Numbered from the stretch's first letter, positions 19,367 through 29,144 are shown. The stretch: DNA of 64,000 nt from Hymenobacter sp. BRD67 (GCF_013256425.1 NZ_CP053904.1:1612001-1676000), one strand, 5' to 3'. Notes: a model not told the origin generated them from the letters alone. Translations and numbers: made by a program.

Positions 19367-19574
19367 AAGCCGGTAGCCGGCAGGGTTTATCTTAATAATG
19401 CTTAATATTAATATATTAAATAATTTAGTAGTATAGGATGTAGTAGTCCACGTTAAGAAGCCGCAAGCACGGACTACAACCTCTGCGCTCCTTAATATTA
19501 CCCCAGCCACGGGGAAGCTACCCGCGCCGACTTAGCGTATTTAATGGACAGCAAGCCTGACTTTTAGCGTCTAT

Positions 19575-20386
19575 TCAAGATAAGGTAGCCAGTAAATTGG
19601 TTACCAGTGGGTTGTTGGTTGAGTATTTCTTAGTTTGAATGCTGTGAATGACCCGTATGGCGGCGACATTGGCTGTAAAAGCCGCGTCGGCGTCGAGCAG
19701 GTCGGCGGGGCTGAACAGGCCTTGCTGGCAGCGGATGCCCAGCGCCAGCGCGGCTTGCTGCACGGCCGCCCGGCGCACGCCGGCCACGCAGCCACTGGCC
19801 AGGGCGGGCGTAAATAGTACCTCGTCCTTCACCCAAAAAATGGCCGCCGCGCCGGCTTCGGCCACGTGGCCGGCCGCATCGCAGAGAATAATCTCGTCGA
19901 GCCCGCGCTGCTGGCGCTCGTGGGCGGCCCGCACGTAGAGCCATGCCTGCGGCCCTTTGCAAAAGCTGAGCGGTGAAAATACAGTCTGGGTTTGCTGTGC
20001 AAAGTCAACCTGTTGCAGCGGCGAGTTGTCGGTGACGAATGGCTCGGCGGTAGCCAGCCATTCGACGGCATCGGTAGGCGGGGTGTAGCGGCCTCTGCCC
20101 GCGCGCCACAATTGAAGGCGCAGGCGCCCGGCGGGTAGCTGATTGGCCACCGCCAGCTGCGCCAGGGTGGTTTCCAGCGCTTTGGTTGTTGCCAGCGAGT
20201 GGGGCAGCCGCAGGTAGAGCGCGGCCGCCGCCTGCTGCATGCGGGCCAGGTGGCCGGCCGGGTAGCGCAGGCCCCCATTGCTATAAACAAGGGTTTCGAA
20301 AAACCCATCTCCAAAAGCCAGCCCCGGTTGGGCAGCGGCAAGGCAAAACCCTCCTGGAAATGAAGTTGGCCGTTATAAAGCAGCAT
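19575..20386 (-). CDS. class IV aminotransferase, PabC/IlvE-like (frameshifted)
   Basis: This is a PLP-dependent fold-type IV enzyme, about 270 residues when merged. Such proteins are aminodeoxychorismate lyases (folate) or branched-chain/D-amino-acid aminotransferases. The N-terminus MLLYNGQLHF, the EMGFFETLVYSNGG motif, the likely PLP lysine in PLSFCKGPQAWLYV and the cofactor-binding CDAAGHVAEAGAAAIFWV fit the family, and the short length favours PabC. The frame breaks near 20301: one added T in the TTTT run (minus strand) restores GFFETLVYSNGG. Start M20386 was chosen because MLLYNG is a typical opening; an in-frame extension to 20509 looks random. Confidence 0.78.
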
Positions 20387-20461
20387 GTAGTAGTGGTGCC
20401 AGGGTAATGAAGTACGTAGCGCAGTTTGGCCGTCGGGATACAGCCTAGGGGTAGCGTGATT

Positions 20462-20503
20462 GTTGCGAGCGCCCCGTAGCTGGTTTTGGTGCGCGCTCGC
20501 AAC
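20462..20503. repeat. 11-bp perfect inverted repeat upstream of the aminotransferase gene
   Basis: GTTGCGAGCGC at 20462-20472 pairs with 20493-20503 over a 20-base loop. It lies in the 250-base spacer between the aminotransferase start and the end of the DAC-domain gene. With no T-tract it is a weak terminator candidate. Confidence 0.4.
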
Positions 20504-20636
20504 GGCCACGCTTCCAGTAGTCTGAATGCGAAACTGTGCTGCTCGCTACCCACACAATTTAGCACTCCGTATACGAGCCAGGGGTAGCAGGCGGATTGAG
20601 CCGGGCGCGACAAGTGCTGCGGCATGGTGCAGGACG

Positions 20637-21881
20637 CTACAGCGCCAGCTGGTCCCAGAACACAACCTCGCCGCCTTGCTGGCGCACAAACTTGACGCCG
20701 CCATCCTGCGAAACGACGATGACCAGGCTGGCCGAATCGGCAAGGCACAGGCGATAAGCGGCGCGGTGGCGGGTGCCGCCCCGGTCGGGCGCCTCGGCCT
20801 GCAGGGTAGTGGCCTCCATGTTGAGGGCGCGGTACACCCGGTTGCTGGGAATCAGGGGCGCGTGAATTTCGGCCCCAAAGCCAATGATTTCGAGATTCTT
20901 GGTGACCACCAGCGCGCCGTCGACGGCCATAAGGTCGGCCAGCAGGTCGGCAAAATGGTCGACTTCATCGGCCAGTGCGTGCAGACTGGCATCGGTAGCT
21001 TGCAGGTAGTGGGTCCAGCTCTCGAGGCCCAGCGCCGCCATCCGCCCGGTGATAGTGGCCAGCAGGTCGAGAAAAATAGGCCGGGCTGTAGTGCCCTGCA
21101 TGCGGTATTTGGGGCGCAGCTGGCCGGTAAGCTGGCTGTGCTCGGCGGTGCTTCGGGTCGGAATCAGTACCAGCATGCCACCGTGGGCATCGAGGCGCAC
21201 CCGGTTGATGCTGCGGCGCATGATGTGCAGCGCCAGCGAGCTGGCCAGGCTATTATAGGCCTCGTTGCTAAAGCCAGCAGTATTCCCGGCGTCACTACGG
21301 CCAAAGGGAGAGCTGTCGGTGAAGTGCCCGCGGGCCCAGGCTTCGGGAAACTGCACAAAGCCGTGGCCTTCGATGCGGCCCTGCTGCAAAGTAAGAATGC
21401 GGCTGGCGCCGCAGTAAAACACCAGGTTGCCAGGGCCGCGCACGTGGACGAGCAGGGCCGGCGGCAGGTTTTCGGCGGCCGTAAGGGTGCTCTCAGGGCT
21501 GCGGTCCCACTCGTGGCGGGTCAGCATCATGCCCCAAATCAGCAGGTTGTTGTCCGGAGTCTGGCTCACGGCGAGCAGGTTGCCGGGGCGGCGCACGGTG
21601 GGGCTCAGGCGGCGCACTTCCTGCTCGTCGCAGGGGCGCGGCAGCGAAAACCGCAGCACGTGAAACATCGTGGGGCCGTCGTGCCAGGCCCGCAGCTCAT
21701 CGCTAGGCGCAAATACCAGGTGGCAGCGTACGGGCCGGCCTTCTTCACTAAGCAAGCTGGCCTGATAAGCCACCGAGATAAGCTGGGTGAGCAAGGCCGG
21801 CTCGGGCAGGCCGCCTTGCCGGGCCGGCCAGCGGGCTTGCAGCGCCAGGGCAATATCCTGCGGATAATAATGGGTGTCCAT
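20637..21881 (-). CDS. DAC-domain (DisA/CdaA-like diadenylate cyclase-fold) protein, DACNV type
   Basis: This is a 414-residue cytoplasmic protein with no transmembrane helix. The C-terminal ~130 residues carry both signature motifs of the diadenylate cyclase domain that makes c-di-AMP: DGA at residues 321-323 (AVDGALVVTKN) and RHR at 371-373 (GGTRHRAAYRLCLAD), followed by SLVIVVSQDGGV. The first ~290 residues are an unrelated N-terminal region. This architecture resembles the Bacteroidota proteins described as putative sensor domain DACNV. Both key motifs are intact, but whether this branch synthesises or only binds nucleotides is unknown. It sits 46 bases downstream of dprA on the same strand. 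Confidence 0.8.
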   Translation of the reverse strand: MDTHYYPQDIALALQARWPARQGGLPEPALLTQLISVAYQASLLSEEGRPVRCHLVFAPSDELRAWHDGPTMFHVLRFSLPRPCDEQEVRRLSPTVRRPGNLLAVSQTPDNNLLIWGMMLTRHEWDRSPESTLTAAENLPPALLVHVRGPGNLVFYCGASRILTLQQGRIEGHGFVQFPEAWARGHFTDSSPFGRSDAGNTAGFSNEAYNSLASSLALHIMRRSINRVRLDAHGGMLVLIPTRSTAEHSQLTGQLRPKYRMQGTTARPIFLDLLATITGRMAALGLESWTHYLQATDASLHALADEVDHFADLLADLMAVDGALVVTKNLEIIGFGAEIHAPLIPSNRVYRALNMEATTLQAEAPDRGGTRHRAAYRLCLADSASLVIVVSQDGGVKFVRQQGGEVVFWDQLAL

Positions 21882-21927
21882 ACTGGGCCAAAGGTAGCCC
21901 GCGCGCTATCGGCCGGCACCCGGAGCG

Positions 21928-23052
21928 CTAAGCGAGCGCAAACTTCTTGCCCGGCAGCGCCCGCACCACGCCCCGAAACTCCAGCGCCAGCAGCCGGGAG
22001 GCCACGGCATGAATCGGCTGCTGAGCTTTCCAGGCCAGGGTATCCATCTGCTCTTCGCGGCCGGTGGCGGCGGCCAGCACCGTAAGCAGGGCAAACTCTT
22101 CGGCCGTAAAGTCAGCGGCGGAGTAGGAGGGTGCCGGCTTAAACTTGCCCGTCTGGTGCAGGGCCGCGTCCCAGTTGAGGAGCTGCACCAGGTCGAGCGG
22201 CTCGGCGTAGAGCGCGGCCTTATGGCTTTTAATGAGGGCATTGCAGCCGGCCGATGCGGCCGAGCCCAGGTTGCCGGGCACGGCCAGCACGTCGCGGTCG
22301 TAGCTCAGGGCCAGCTCGGCCGTGATGAGCGCCCCGCCTTTGGCGGCGGCTTCTACCACCACCGTGCCATCGGCCAGCCCGGCAATAATGCGGTTGCGCT
22401 GCGGAAAGTTGTAGCGGTCGGGCTGCGTGCCAAAGGCAAACTCGGTGAGCAGCCCGCCTTGCTCGCGCATTTTCTCGGCCGTTTTGCGGTGGGCAGCCGG
22501 GTAAATGATGTCCAGGCCGGTCGCCATCACGCCCACGGTGGCCAGGCCTTCCTGCAAGGCGGCGCGGTGCGCCATAATATCAATGCCGTAGGCCAGGCCA
22601 CTGATAATCAGCGGCTCGTGCGGCAGCACGCCCTTGACAATGCGCTCAGTTTGCTCGCGGCCGTACTCCGTGGCCTGGCGCGTGCCCACCAGCGCCAGCG
22701 TTTTGGGCGCGTTGAGGTCGGCCGTGCCCTGGTAGTACAGCAGCACGGGCGCATCGGGAATAAGCTTGAGGCGGGCCGGAAATTTCCTGCTCGTATAAAA
22801 CAGGATGTCGATGCCTTCTTTCTCAGCTTTCCGCAGGCTGCTTTCGGCCTGGCTTAAGGCCTGGCCGCGCTCGGGGCCGGTTAGTATTTTAACGGTGGCG
22901 TCGCCCACGCCGGGAATGCGCCGCAGCTTGCCGGGCGGCAGGTGCAGCACGTTTTTGGCCGACGAGCCGTAGCTCATCAGCTGCCGCGTCAGCTGCGGGC
23001 CAATGCCGGGCAGCAGCGTCAGGGCCAGCTCGTAGTAGAGGTCGTCGGTCAT
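21928..23052 (-). CDS. dprA: DNA-processing protein DprA
   Basis: DprA loads RecA on incoming single-stranded DNA during natural transformation. The intact 374-residue frame has an N-terminal helix-hairpin-helix-like part (GIGPQLTRQLMSYG and RRIPGVGDATVK), the Rossmann core (LALVGTRQATEYG, IISGLAYGID-MAHRAAL, FPQRNRIIAGLADGTVVVEA) and a C-terminal winged-helix-like segment (EEQMDTLAWKAQQPIHAVASRLLALE). Length is normal. It is probably co-transcribed with the downstream DAC-domain gene. Confidence 0.96.
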   Translation of the reverse strand: MTDDLYYELALTLLPGIGPQLTRQLMSYGSSAKNVLHLPPGKLRRIPGVGDATVKILTGPERGQALSQAESSLRKAEKEGIDILFYTSRKFPARLKLIPDAPVLLYYQGTADLNAPKTLALVGTRQATEYGREQTERIVKGVLPHEPLIISGLAYGIDIMAHRAALQEGLATVGVMATGLDIIYPAAHRKTAEKMREQGGLLTEFAFGTQPDRYNFPQRNRIIAGLADGTVVVEAAAKGGALITAELALSYDRDVLAVPGNLGSAASAGCNALIKSHKAALYAEPLDLVQLLNWDAALHQTGKFKPAPSYSAADFTAEEFALLTVLAAATGREEQMDTLAWKAQQPIHAVASRLLALEFRGVVRALPGKKFALA

Positions 23053-23507
23053 GTAGCGCGTAGCTATTCTGTAAAGAGCGTCCTGCTCCTCTGGCGTCCG
23101 CTTGCCGAAGTATGCCGCGTGCCGAAGTAAGCTAATCGTCTCCGATAAAGACTGATGAATTAATTAGAAGGGTTTGCAAGCCGGCAGCCCGCTACGGGCC
23201 CAGACCCGGAAATCGCTCTAAGCGTACAATCGCGCCGATAAACAGCAGATTTTTTCATGGGCGTAAAGTTACTACTTCACCAAAGATACATGTCTGCTAG
23301 ACGCGAGATAGGAAGTTGCCCCTGGTGCCCGTAACAGCACATTTCAACTACCTCTGGATGGATAATTTAGCCCGCAGGGACGCGCTGCGCCGCCGCCGAA
23401 GCTAGCATGTTTATGCGATACCGCTGCATTGGGCCAGAGGCTACCTTTGCAGCTGGTGTTTGCTGTACCTATAATGTTGAGAGCAAGCAGCTTTTATTTT
23501 TTTTCAG
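23053..23507. other. 455-base intergenic region
   Basis: Divergent region between dprA (-) and the secreted protein gene (+). No gene or RNA is recognised. It holds one -7-like element at 23442 and an oligo-T tract just before the ATG at 23508. Confidence 0.45.
23442..23449 (+). promoter_or_regulatory. -7 element before the secreted protein gene
   Basis: TACCTTTG sits inside GCTACCTTTGCAGC, a 14-base context shared with the alaS promoter at 26062. It lies 58 bases before the ATG at 23508. Confidence 0.45.
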
Positions 23508-24254
23508 ATGGCTCACACCCTACCTTTCTTTCGAGTGGCACTGCTGCTGGCAGTAGTTGGTAATTTCTTAACTGCTCACGCGCAAGGCGTAGGCATTGGG
23601 GGCACGCCGAATGCCTACGCCGCACTGGATATCATCAGCACTACAAAAGGGCTACTGTTGCCTCGCCAGACAAATGCCCAAATGTTGGCGCTTTCGCCGG
23701 TAGCCGGTTTGCTGGTGTACAACACGGACTTGGCCGGATTCTATGGCTATCAGGCTGTCAAGGCGGCTAGCTCAATTAGCCAGACTGCAGCATCTTCTAC
23801 CAGCGGTGTTAGCTTGAATCAGCTCCAATACAGTGGCTCGGTATCACAAACCTTTACTGCCGTGGCTACAGGTGTCGATTACGTGACGGTTTACGCCTTT
23901 CTCACTGGCTTTGGCATTGGTAGTGCTTCGTCCGGCAGCGTGGCTCTTTTACAGGCTACATTCACCATTAAGAACGCTGTAGGAACGGTGCTCGGGTCTG
24001 CAAATGGCAGCTTTCCGGTATCCACTGATTCTACGCCAATAACCCTGAACTTCCCCTCTTATGGGCTGGTAGTCGGCCAGACATACACGCTGACGGTCAC
24101 CCGGCAGGACAACGGTACGGCTGGGTTTGCCCTTTATTATTCTCCCGCTAACCCTTATTCCGGGGGAGCGCTTTCCGGCTATACTGGAGCCGACTTGAAA
24201 TTCCAACTTGGCTCCAATGGCCACACAGCAGGCTGGGCCCTATTGGTAAATTAA
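23508..24254 (+). CDS. secreted surface protein of unknown function
   Basis: The intact 248-residue product has a signal peptide (to AHAQ). Next comes the motif GVGIGGTPNAYAALDI-STTKGLLLPRQ-NAQMLALSPVAGLLVYNTD, widespread in Bacteroidota surface and tail-fibre-like proteins that often end in intramolecular chaperones. Here it is followed by a Ser/Thr/Gly-rich beta region that looks like a cell-surface adhesin module. No T9SS tail is evident and no phage genes are nearby. Codon use is less GC-rich than its neighbours. Confidence 0.6.
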   Translation: MAHTLPFFRVALLLAVVGNFLTAHAQGVGIGGTPNAYAALDIISTTKGLLLPRQTNAQMLALSPVAGLLVYNTDLAGFYGYQAVKAASSISQTAASSTSGVSLNQLQYSGSVSQTFTAVATGVDYVTVYAFLTGFGIGSASSGSVALLQATFTIKNAVGTVLGSANGSFPVSTDSTPITLNFPSYGLVVGQTYTLTVTRQDNGTAGFALYYSPANPYSGGALSGYTGADLKFQLGSNGHTAGWALLVN

Positions 24255-24322
24255 AATTTATATATTTATTCAACCTAACAAATAAGCCTTGTTGATTGAC
24301 AGCCAGGGATTTTTATTGCGAA

Positions 24323-24478
24323 CCTGTTTAGGAAGTGTCCAGCAACTAAAAAAGACCGTCATGCTGAGCTTGTCGAAGCATCTCTACCGCTTCGTTGAGC
24401 GGCTCGGTTGAAGCGGTAGAGATGCTTCGACAAGCTCAGCATGACGGTCAAGATGGGATTTTTGACTTCCTAAACAGC
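24323..24478. repeat. large palindromic intergenic repeat
   Basis: A perfect 40-bp inverted repeat (24354-24393 with 24410-24449) with a 16-base loop begins GACCGTCATGCTGAGCTTG. It is flanked by a second pair of arms (CTGTTTAGGAAGT near 24323 and its complement near 24464). The nested arms look like a small mobile palindromic element. Related sequence occurs at 15372-15418, 28867-28884 and 40258-40352. Confidence 0.75.
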
Positions 24479-24509
24479 TTCTGCTTCAGAGGTAGGGTTT
24501 GCAAAGCAC

Positions 24510-24866
24510 TTACTCGGCTTTCTGCGCCGCGTCAATCTCCTTCTTGAGGTTCGCCAGAAAGCCGCGCACTTTTTCCAATGACTGAATCACGTCAATCTTG
24601 TCCTTAAGCTGGCCGCCTTTCTGCTTCAGCATCTCGCGGGCGCCGGCAATGGTGTAGCCGCGCTCTTTTACCAAATGGTAAATAGTGCGAAACGTGTCCA
24701 CGTCGGCCTGGGTGAAGAGGCGGTTGCCCTTCTTGCTTTTGCGCGGGTTCAGCTCCTCAAACTCGGTTTCCCAGAAGCGAATGAGCGAGGTAGCCACGCC
24801 AAACTGCTCGGCTACCTCGCCGATGGTGAAATATTGCTTGGTAATGTCGCGCTCTTTGTAGGGCAT
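24510..24866 (-). CDS. MerR-family transcriptional regulator
   Basis: This 118-residue protein has an N-terminal MerR helix-turn-helix (YFTIGEVAEQFGVATSLIRF and WETEF), wing residues GNRLFTQADVDTFRTI and a C-terminal coiled coil (GGQLKDKIDVIQSLEKVRGF) for dimerisation. It lacks effector-binding cysteines. Short MerR proteins of this form are common in Bacteroidota and regulate unknown targets. I start at M24866 (MPYKERDITKQYF); the longer in-frame extension runs into the neighbouring GH53 gene region. Confidence 0.88.
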   Translation of the reverse strand: MPYKERDITKQYFTIGEVAEQFGVATSLIRFWETEFEELNPRKSKKGNRLFTQADVDTFRTIYHLVKERGYTIAGAREMLKQKGGQLKDKIDVIQSLEKVRGFLANLKKEIDAAQKAE

Positions 24867-24906
24867 AGGAGTCGGGGAGGGGCAGCTAAAGGGCCGCCCG
24901 GCGAAA

Positions 24907-25965
24907 TTAATGTATCTGGTACTGCTTGCTAATCTCGTCATAAAGCGGCAGCAAGTCGTTGGCCTTGCCCTGCTTGTCAAACACGGCCTCCCAGGTATTG
25001 AGTGGCTCCCAGATAAAGCTGCCCTTGCCCCGGCCGCCCGGCACCGAAAATACGGCGGCGTTGACTTCGCGCTTGCGCTCAGAATATTCAACCACCACTA
25101 TGTCTTGCGGATAGCGCCGGGCCAGTTGGTTCAGGTTGGCGGTGAGGTCGGGGATGGTGCCGTGCCATTTGGGGTAATACGACTCACCAATGACGTCAAA
25201 ATCAACCTTATGCGCCTGCATACGGTCGAGCCAGGCATTAGAAAGGGCCGCCTGGCCGCCGAGGGCGATGTGCAGCATCACCAGCGTTTTCGGGTTTACT
25301 TCGCGCACGGCGCTGGCCCCGGCCTGGGCCAGCCGGGCCAGGGTGTCGTAGCGCGCCAGGCTATCGGAGAGCTGCACCTGGGCATCGGGCCAGAGCATGC
25401 CATGGTTGATTTCGTTGCCCACCTGCACCATGTCGGGCAGCGTGCCCTGGGCTTGCAGGGCCAGCAGCACTTCTTTGGTATAGTCGTGCACCGCCTGCGC
25501 CAGGGCCGGGCCGTGCAGCTCGCGCCAGGCCAGGGGCTTAAACTGCTTCTGCGGGTCGGCCCAGGTATCGCTGTAGTGGAAGTCGAGCAGCAGCTTCAGC
25601 CCGGCCTGCTTCACGCGCTTGGCCATGGCCAGGGTGTGCGGCAGGTCGCAAAAGCCTTTATGCGGCGAATAGCCACTGTCGGCCGCCGGATTATTGAAAA
25701 TCCGCAGCCGGATGTAGTTGATATGGTGGTCTTTCAGAATCTGAATGGCATCCTTTTCCACCCCTTTATCCGAGAACTTCATCCCGCGCGCCTCCAGCTG
25801 GGGCAGAAAGGAAATATCGGCCCCCAGCACTTTCCCCAGGTGCGGCCGGGCCGCGCTGGCTCTGGACTGCTTAGCAGCCTGCGCGTGCGCTGGCTGCGCC
25901 AGCGCCGCGCCTGCCAGGCCAGTCAGCAGGCATAAAGTAGAGAAGCGATTGGGCAGCGTACGCAT
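24907..25965 (-). CDS. GH53 endo-beta-1,4-galactanase (arabinogalactan degradation)
   Basis: GH53 enzymes cut beta-1,4-galactan side chains of pectin. The intact 352-residue frame starts with a signal peptide (to AHAQ). It then shows GADISFLPQLEARG, NYIRLRIFNNP, LLLDFHYSDTWADPQKQ, the acid/base Glu in QVGNEINHGMLWP and the nucleophile Glu in IVVVEYSERK. SFIWEPLNTWEAVFD is near the C-terminus. There is no lipobox or T9SS tail, so periplasmic or secreted location is likely. No SusCD pair is adjacent. Confidence 0.93.
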   Translation of the reverse strand: MRTLPNRFSTLCLLTGLAGAALAQPAHAQAAKQSRASAARPHLGKVLGADISFLPQLEARGMKFSDKGVEKDAIQILKDHHINYIRLRIFNNPAADSGYSPHKGFCDLPHTLAMAKRVKQAGLKLLLDFHYSDTWADPQKQFKPLAWRELHGPALAQAVHDYTKEVLLALQAQGTLPDMVQVGNEINHGMLWPDAQVQLSDSLARYDTLARLAQAGASAVREVNPKTLVMLHIALGGQAALSNAWLDRMQAHKVDFDVIGESYYPKWHGTIPDLTANLNQLARRYPQDIVVVEYSERKREVNAAVFSVPGGRGKGSFIWEPLNTWEAVFDKQGKANDLLPLYDEISKQYQIH

Positions 25966-26062
25966 GGCCGAAAGGCAGAAAGTAAAATATTAAATAAAAA
26001 CTATATAAAGTCCCGGCTTAACCAGCCTGAACCAGCCGTTTCGCGCTACTGTTTTGGAAAGC

Positions 26063-26070
26063 TACCTTTG
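26063..26070 (+). promoter_or_regulatory. -7 element of the alaS promoter
   Basis: TACCTTTG fits the consensus. A TTTC sits about 20 bases upstream as a weak -33. It lies 43 bases before the alaS ATG. Confidence 0.5.
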
Positions 26071-26079
26071 CAGCGCCGC

Positions 26080-26107
26080 CGGCCCGCAAATGTGGGCCGT
26101 TTTTTTT
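26080..26107 (+). promoter_or_regulatory. terminator-like hairpin in the alaS leader
   Basis: CGGCCC pairs with GGGCCG around GCAAATGT (extendable by G-U, C-G), followed directly by eight T and then the alaS ATG 6 bases later. It looks like an intrinsic terminator placed between promoter and gene, so attenuation is possible. The divergent GH53 gene cannot be its user. Confidence 0.5.
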
Positions 26108-26113
26108 AAAGTT

Positions 26114-28853
26114 ATGTCGCTCCCCACCGCTTCGCACGTCCGTCAGCAGTTTCTTGATTTTTTTGCCAGCAAGGGGCACCACATCGTGCCTTCGGCCCGC
26201 TCGTGGTGAAAGACGACCCCACGCTGCTGTTTATCAACAGCGGCATGGCTCCGTTCAAGGATTACTTCCTGGGTAATAAGCCCGCGCCCTACAAGCGCAT
26301 TGCCGATACCCAGAAGTGCCTGCGTGTGAGCGGCAAGCACAACGATTTGGAGGAGGTAGGCTACGATACCTACCACCACACCATGTTTGAGATGCTGGGC
26401 AACTGGAGCTTTGGCGACTACTTTAAGAAGGATGCCATCAACTGGGCCTGGGAGCTGCTCACGGAAGTATATAAGCTGGAGAAGGACCGGCTCTATGTGA
26501 CGTATTTTGAGGGTGATGCCGGCGATAATACCGGCCCCGACACCGAAACGCAGACCCTGTGGCGGCAGTACACCACCGACGACCGCATCCTGCCGGGCAA
26601 CAAAAAGGATAATTTCTGGGAGATGGGCGATACGGGTCCGTGTGGTCCGTGCACCGAAATTCACATCGACCTGCGCTCGGATGAGGAGCGGGCCGCCAAG
26701 CCCGGCCGCGAGCTGGTCAACGCCGACCACCCGCAGGTAGTTGAAATCTGGAACAACGTGTTCATGGAGTTCCAGCGCCTGGCCGACAAGTCGCTCATCA
26801 AGCTGCCCGCCCAGAGCGTGGACACCGGCATGGGCTTCGAGCGCCTGATGATGGCCGTGTCGGGCGTAAAATCGAACTACGATACCGATGTATTTCAGCC
26901 CCTTATCCGGTTTATTGCCCAGGAAGCGGGCGTGGAGTACCACGGCACTTCGCCGGCCACGGTCACCGACCTGCCGGCTACTGAAAACGAAAAAACTGAC
27001 ATCGCCATCCGGGTGCTGGCCGACCACATCCGGGCCATTGCCTTCACCATTGCTGATGGCCAGCTGCCCAGCAACGTGAAGGCCGGCTACGTGATTCGGC
27101 GCATTCTGCGCCGGGCCGTGCGCTACGCGTTTTCGTCGCTCAATCAAAAGCAGCCCTTCCTCTACAAGCTCGTGCCGGTGCTGGCCGACCAGATGTCCGG
27201 CATCTTCCCCGAGCTGAAAGCCCAGCAGGCGTTCGTGACGCGGGTAATTGAGGAGGAGGAAATTGCGTTTCTGAAGACCCTGGAATCTGGACTGAATATC
27301 ATAGAACACTGGATTTCCACTTATTATGAGCCTGCAAGGAAAACGGCCCTAAATAATGGTCAAGACCCTGAAGGAGTACGAATTAATATAGATGGTGAGA
27401 AAGTGTTTATTCTTTCCGATAGATATGGCTTCCCCAAAGATTTGACTCAGTTAATAATTAGAGAAGATTCTAATCGGGCTATGCTTGCGGAGAATTGGGA
27501 AGAGCAGTTTAATTTCTTTCTAGAAAAGCAGAAAGCCGGCTCGCGCAACGCCCAGGAAACCGAGCAAAGCGACTGGGTAACGGTGCGCGACGCCGATACC
27601 CCAACGTATTCGTGGGCTACGACCTGGACGAGGCTACCGCCCGCCTGCTGCGCTACCGCAAAATCGATAAGAAGGGCAAAACTGAGTACCAGCTGGTGTT
27701 CGACCAGACGCCCTTCTACGCCGAGAGCGGCGGGCAGATTGGCGATACCGGCTACCTGGAAAGCGACCTGGAAAAGGTGCGCGTCATCGACACAAAAAAG
27801 GAAAACGACCTGCTCATCCACACTACCCTGGAGCTGCCGCAGGAGCTGAGCGCCGAGTTTATCGCCCGGCCCGACGCGGGGCGGCGCACGCTCATCCGCA
27901 ACAACCACACGGCTACTCACCTGCTGCAAGCTGCGCTGCGCCAGGTGCTGGGCGCGCACGTGCAGCAGAAAGGCTCATTGGTAAATGAGAAGCTGCTGCG
28001 CTTCGATTTCTCGCACTTCACCAAAGTGACCGATGCCCAGCTGCGCGAGATTGAGCAGCTGGTGAACGAGCGCATCCGCCAGCAGATTCCCCTCGTGGAG
28101 CGCCGCAATGTGCCCATTGCCGAGGCTAAGAACCTGGGGGCCATGGCCTTGTTTGGCGAGAAGTACGGCGACTTCGTGCGCGTCATTACCTTCGATAAGG
28201 ATTACTCGGTGGAGCTGTGCGGCGGCCTGCACGTCGCCAATACGGGTAGCATCGGCTACTTTAAAATCACGGCTGAGAGCGCGGTAGGGGCCGGCGTGCG
28301 CCGCATTGAGGCCGTAACGGCCGCCGCCGCCGAAGCCTACGTCGACCAGCAGCTCGAACTGCTGACCCAGGTGCGCGAAGCGCTGGGCAACCCCCAGCAC
28401 CTGCTCACCAGCCTCGACAAGCAAACCGAGGAAATCGCGGCCCTGCGCAAGCAGCTGGAAGGCTTCGCCCAGCAAAGCCTCAACCAGCAGAAAACCCAGC
28501 TCGCCGCCCAGATTAAAGACCTTAACGGTCTCAAATTCCTGGCCGCTCAAGTGCAGGCTACCAGCGCCGACGACCTCAAGAAGCTTGCCTACGACCTGCG
28601 CCAGACTACCCCAAACCTCGTGCTGGTGCTCGGGGCCGAAATCGACGGCAAGCCCCAACTGGCCGTGATGCTCGACGACGACATCGCCAAAGCTGGTCGG
28701 CTCAACGCGACCACCCTGGTGCGCGAGCTGGCCAGGGAAATTCAGGGCGGCGGCGGCGGCCAGCCTTTCTTCGCCACCGCCGGCGGCAAAAACGTGGCTG
28801 GCTTAGGCGCCGCCATCGCCAAGGCCGAGGCTTTAGTAGCGAAAACCATCTAG
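26114..28853 (+). CDS. alaS: alanyl-tRNA synthetase (two frameshifts, AT-rich internal block)
   Basis: AlaS charges tRNA-Ala and edits mischarged Ser/Gly. All parts are present: class II core ([46 protein letters not shown]), an editing domain with HTATHLL and the [10 protein letters not shown] zinc motif, a coiled coil and the C-Ala Gly-rich end ([15 protein letters not shown]). Merged length is about 913 residues, slightly longer than usual. One missing C near 26198 separates VPSA from [12 protein letters not shown]. One near 27600 separates DADTP from NVFVGYDL. Bases ~27290-27535 are strikingly AT-rich and encode an atypical [12 protein letters not shown] segment with an extra loop before it. 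Confidence 0.95.
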
Positions 28854-28922
28854 CCCGGTTTTCTCTGAAGCTGTTCAGGAAGTCCTTGCAGCTTGCCTGA
28901 GCAGCCGCCCATTTTAAAGCAG

Positions 28923-28957
28923 AAAATGCCCATTAAACCAGGTTTAATGGGCATTTT
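28923..28957 (+). terminator. intrinsic terminator after alaS
   Basis: AAAATGCCCATTAAACC and its exact complement flank a single A; the inner pairs would open to form a loop. It ends in five T. Confidence 0.88.
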
Positions 28958-29144
28958 TATAGGCTTTCAGTCCATTGGCCCAAGCCTAGGAAGCGTGAGC
29001 GCCTGCATTTAGTCGTTTAGCCTATCCAACGCCGAGCCGCTGTCGCGGACTTACCTAGTCTGCGCTACTGGCCCCGGCCGCTACGCGGAGTGCGAAACGG
29101 CTCCAACTAAATTTCAGTATATTTCAAATTAAAGCAAAGCCCTG

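Noticed and set aside
23508-24254. Phage tail-fibre gene indicating a prophage
   Set aside because: The GVGIGGTP...KGLLLPR motif also occurs in ordinary Bacteroidota surface proteins, and no capsid, terminase, portal or integrase gene is nearby.
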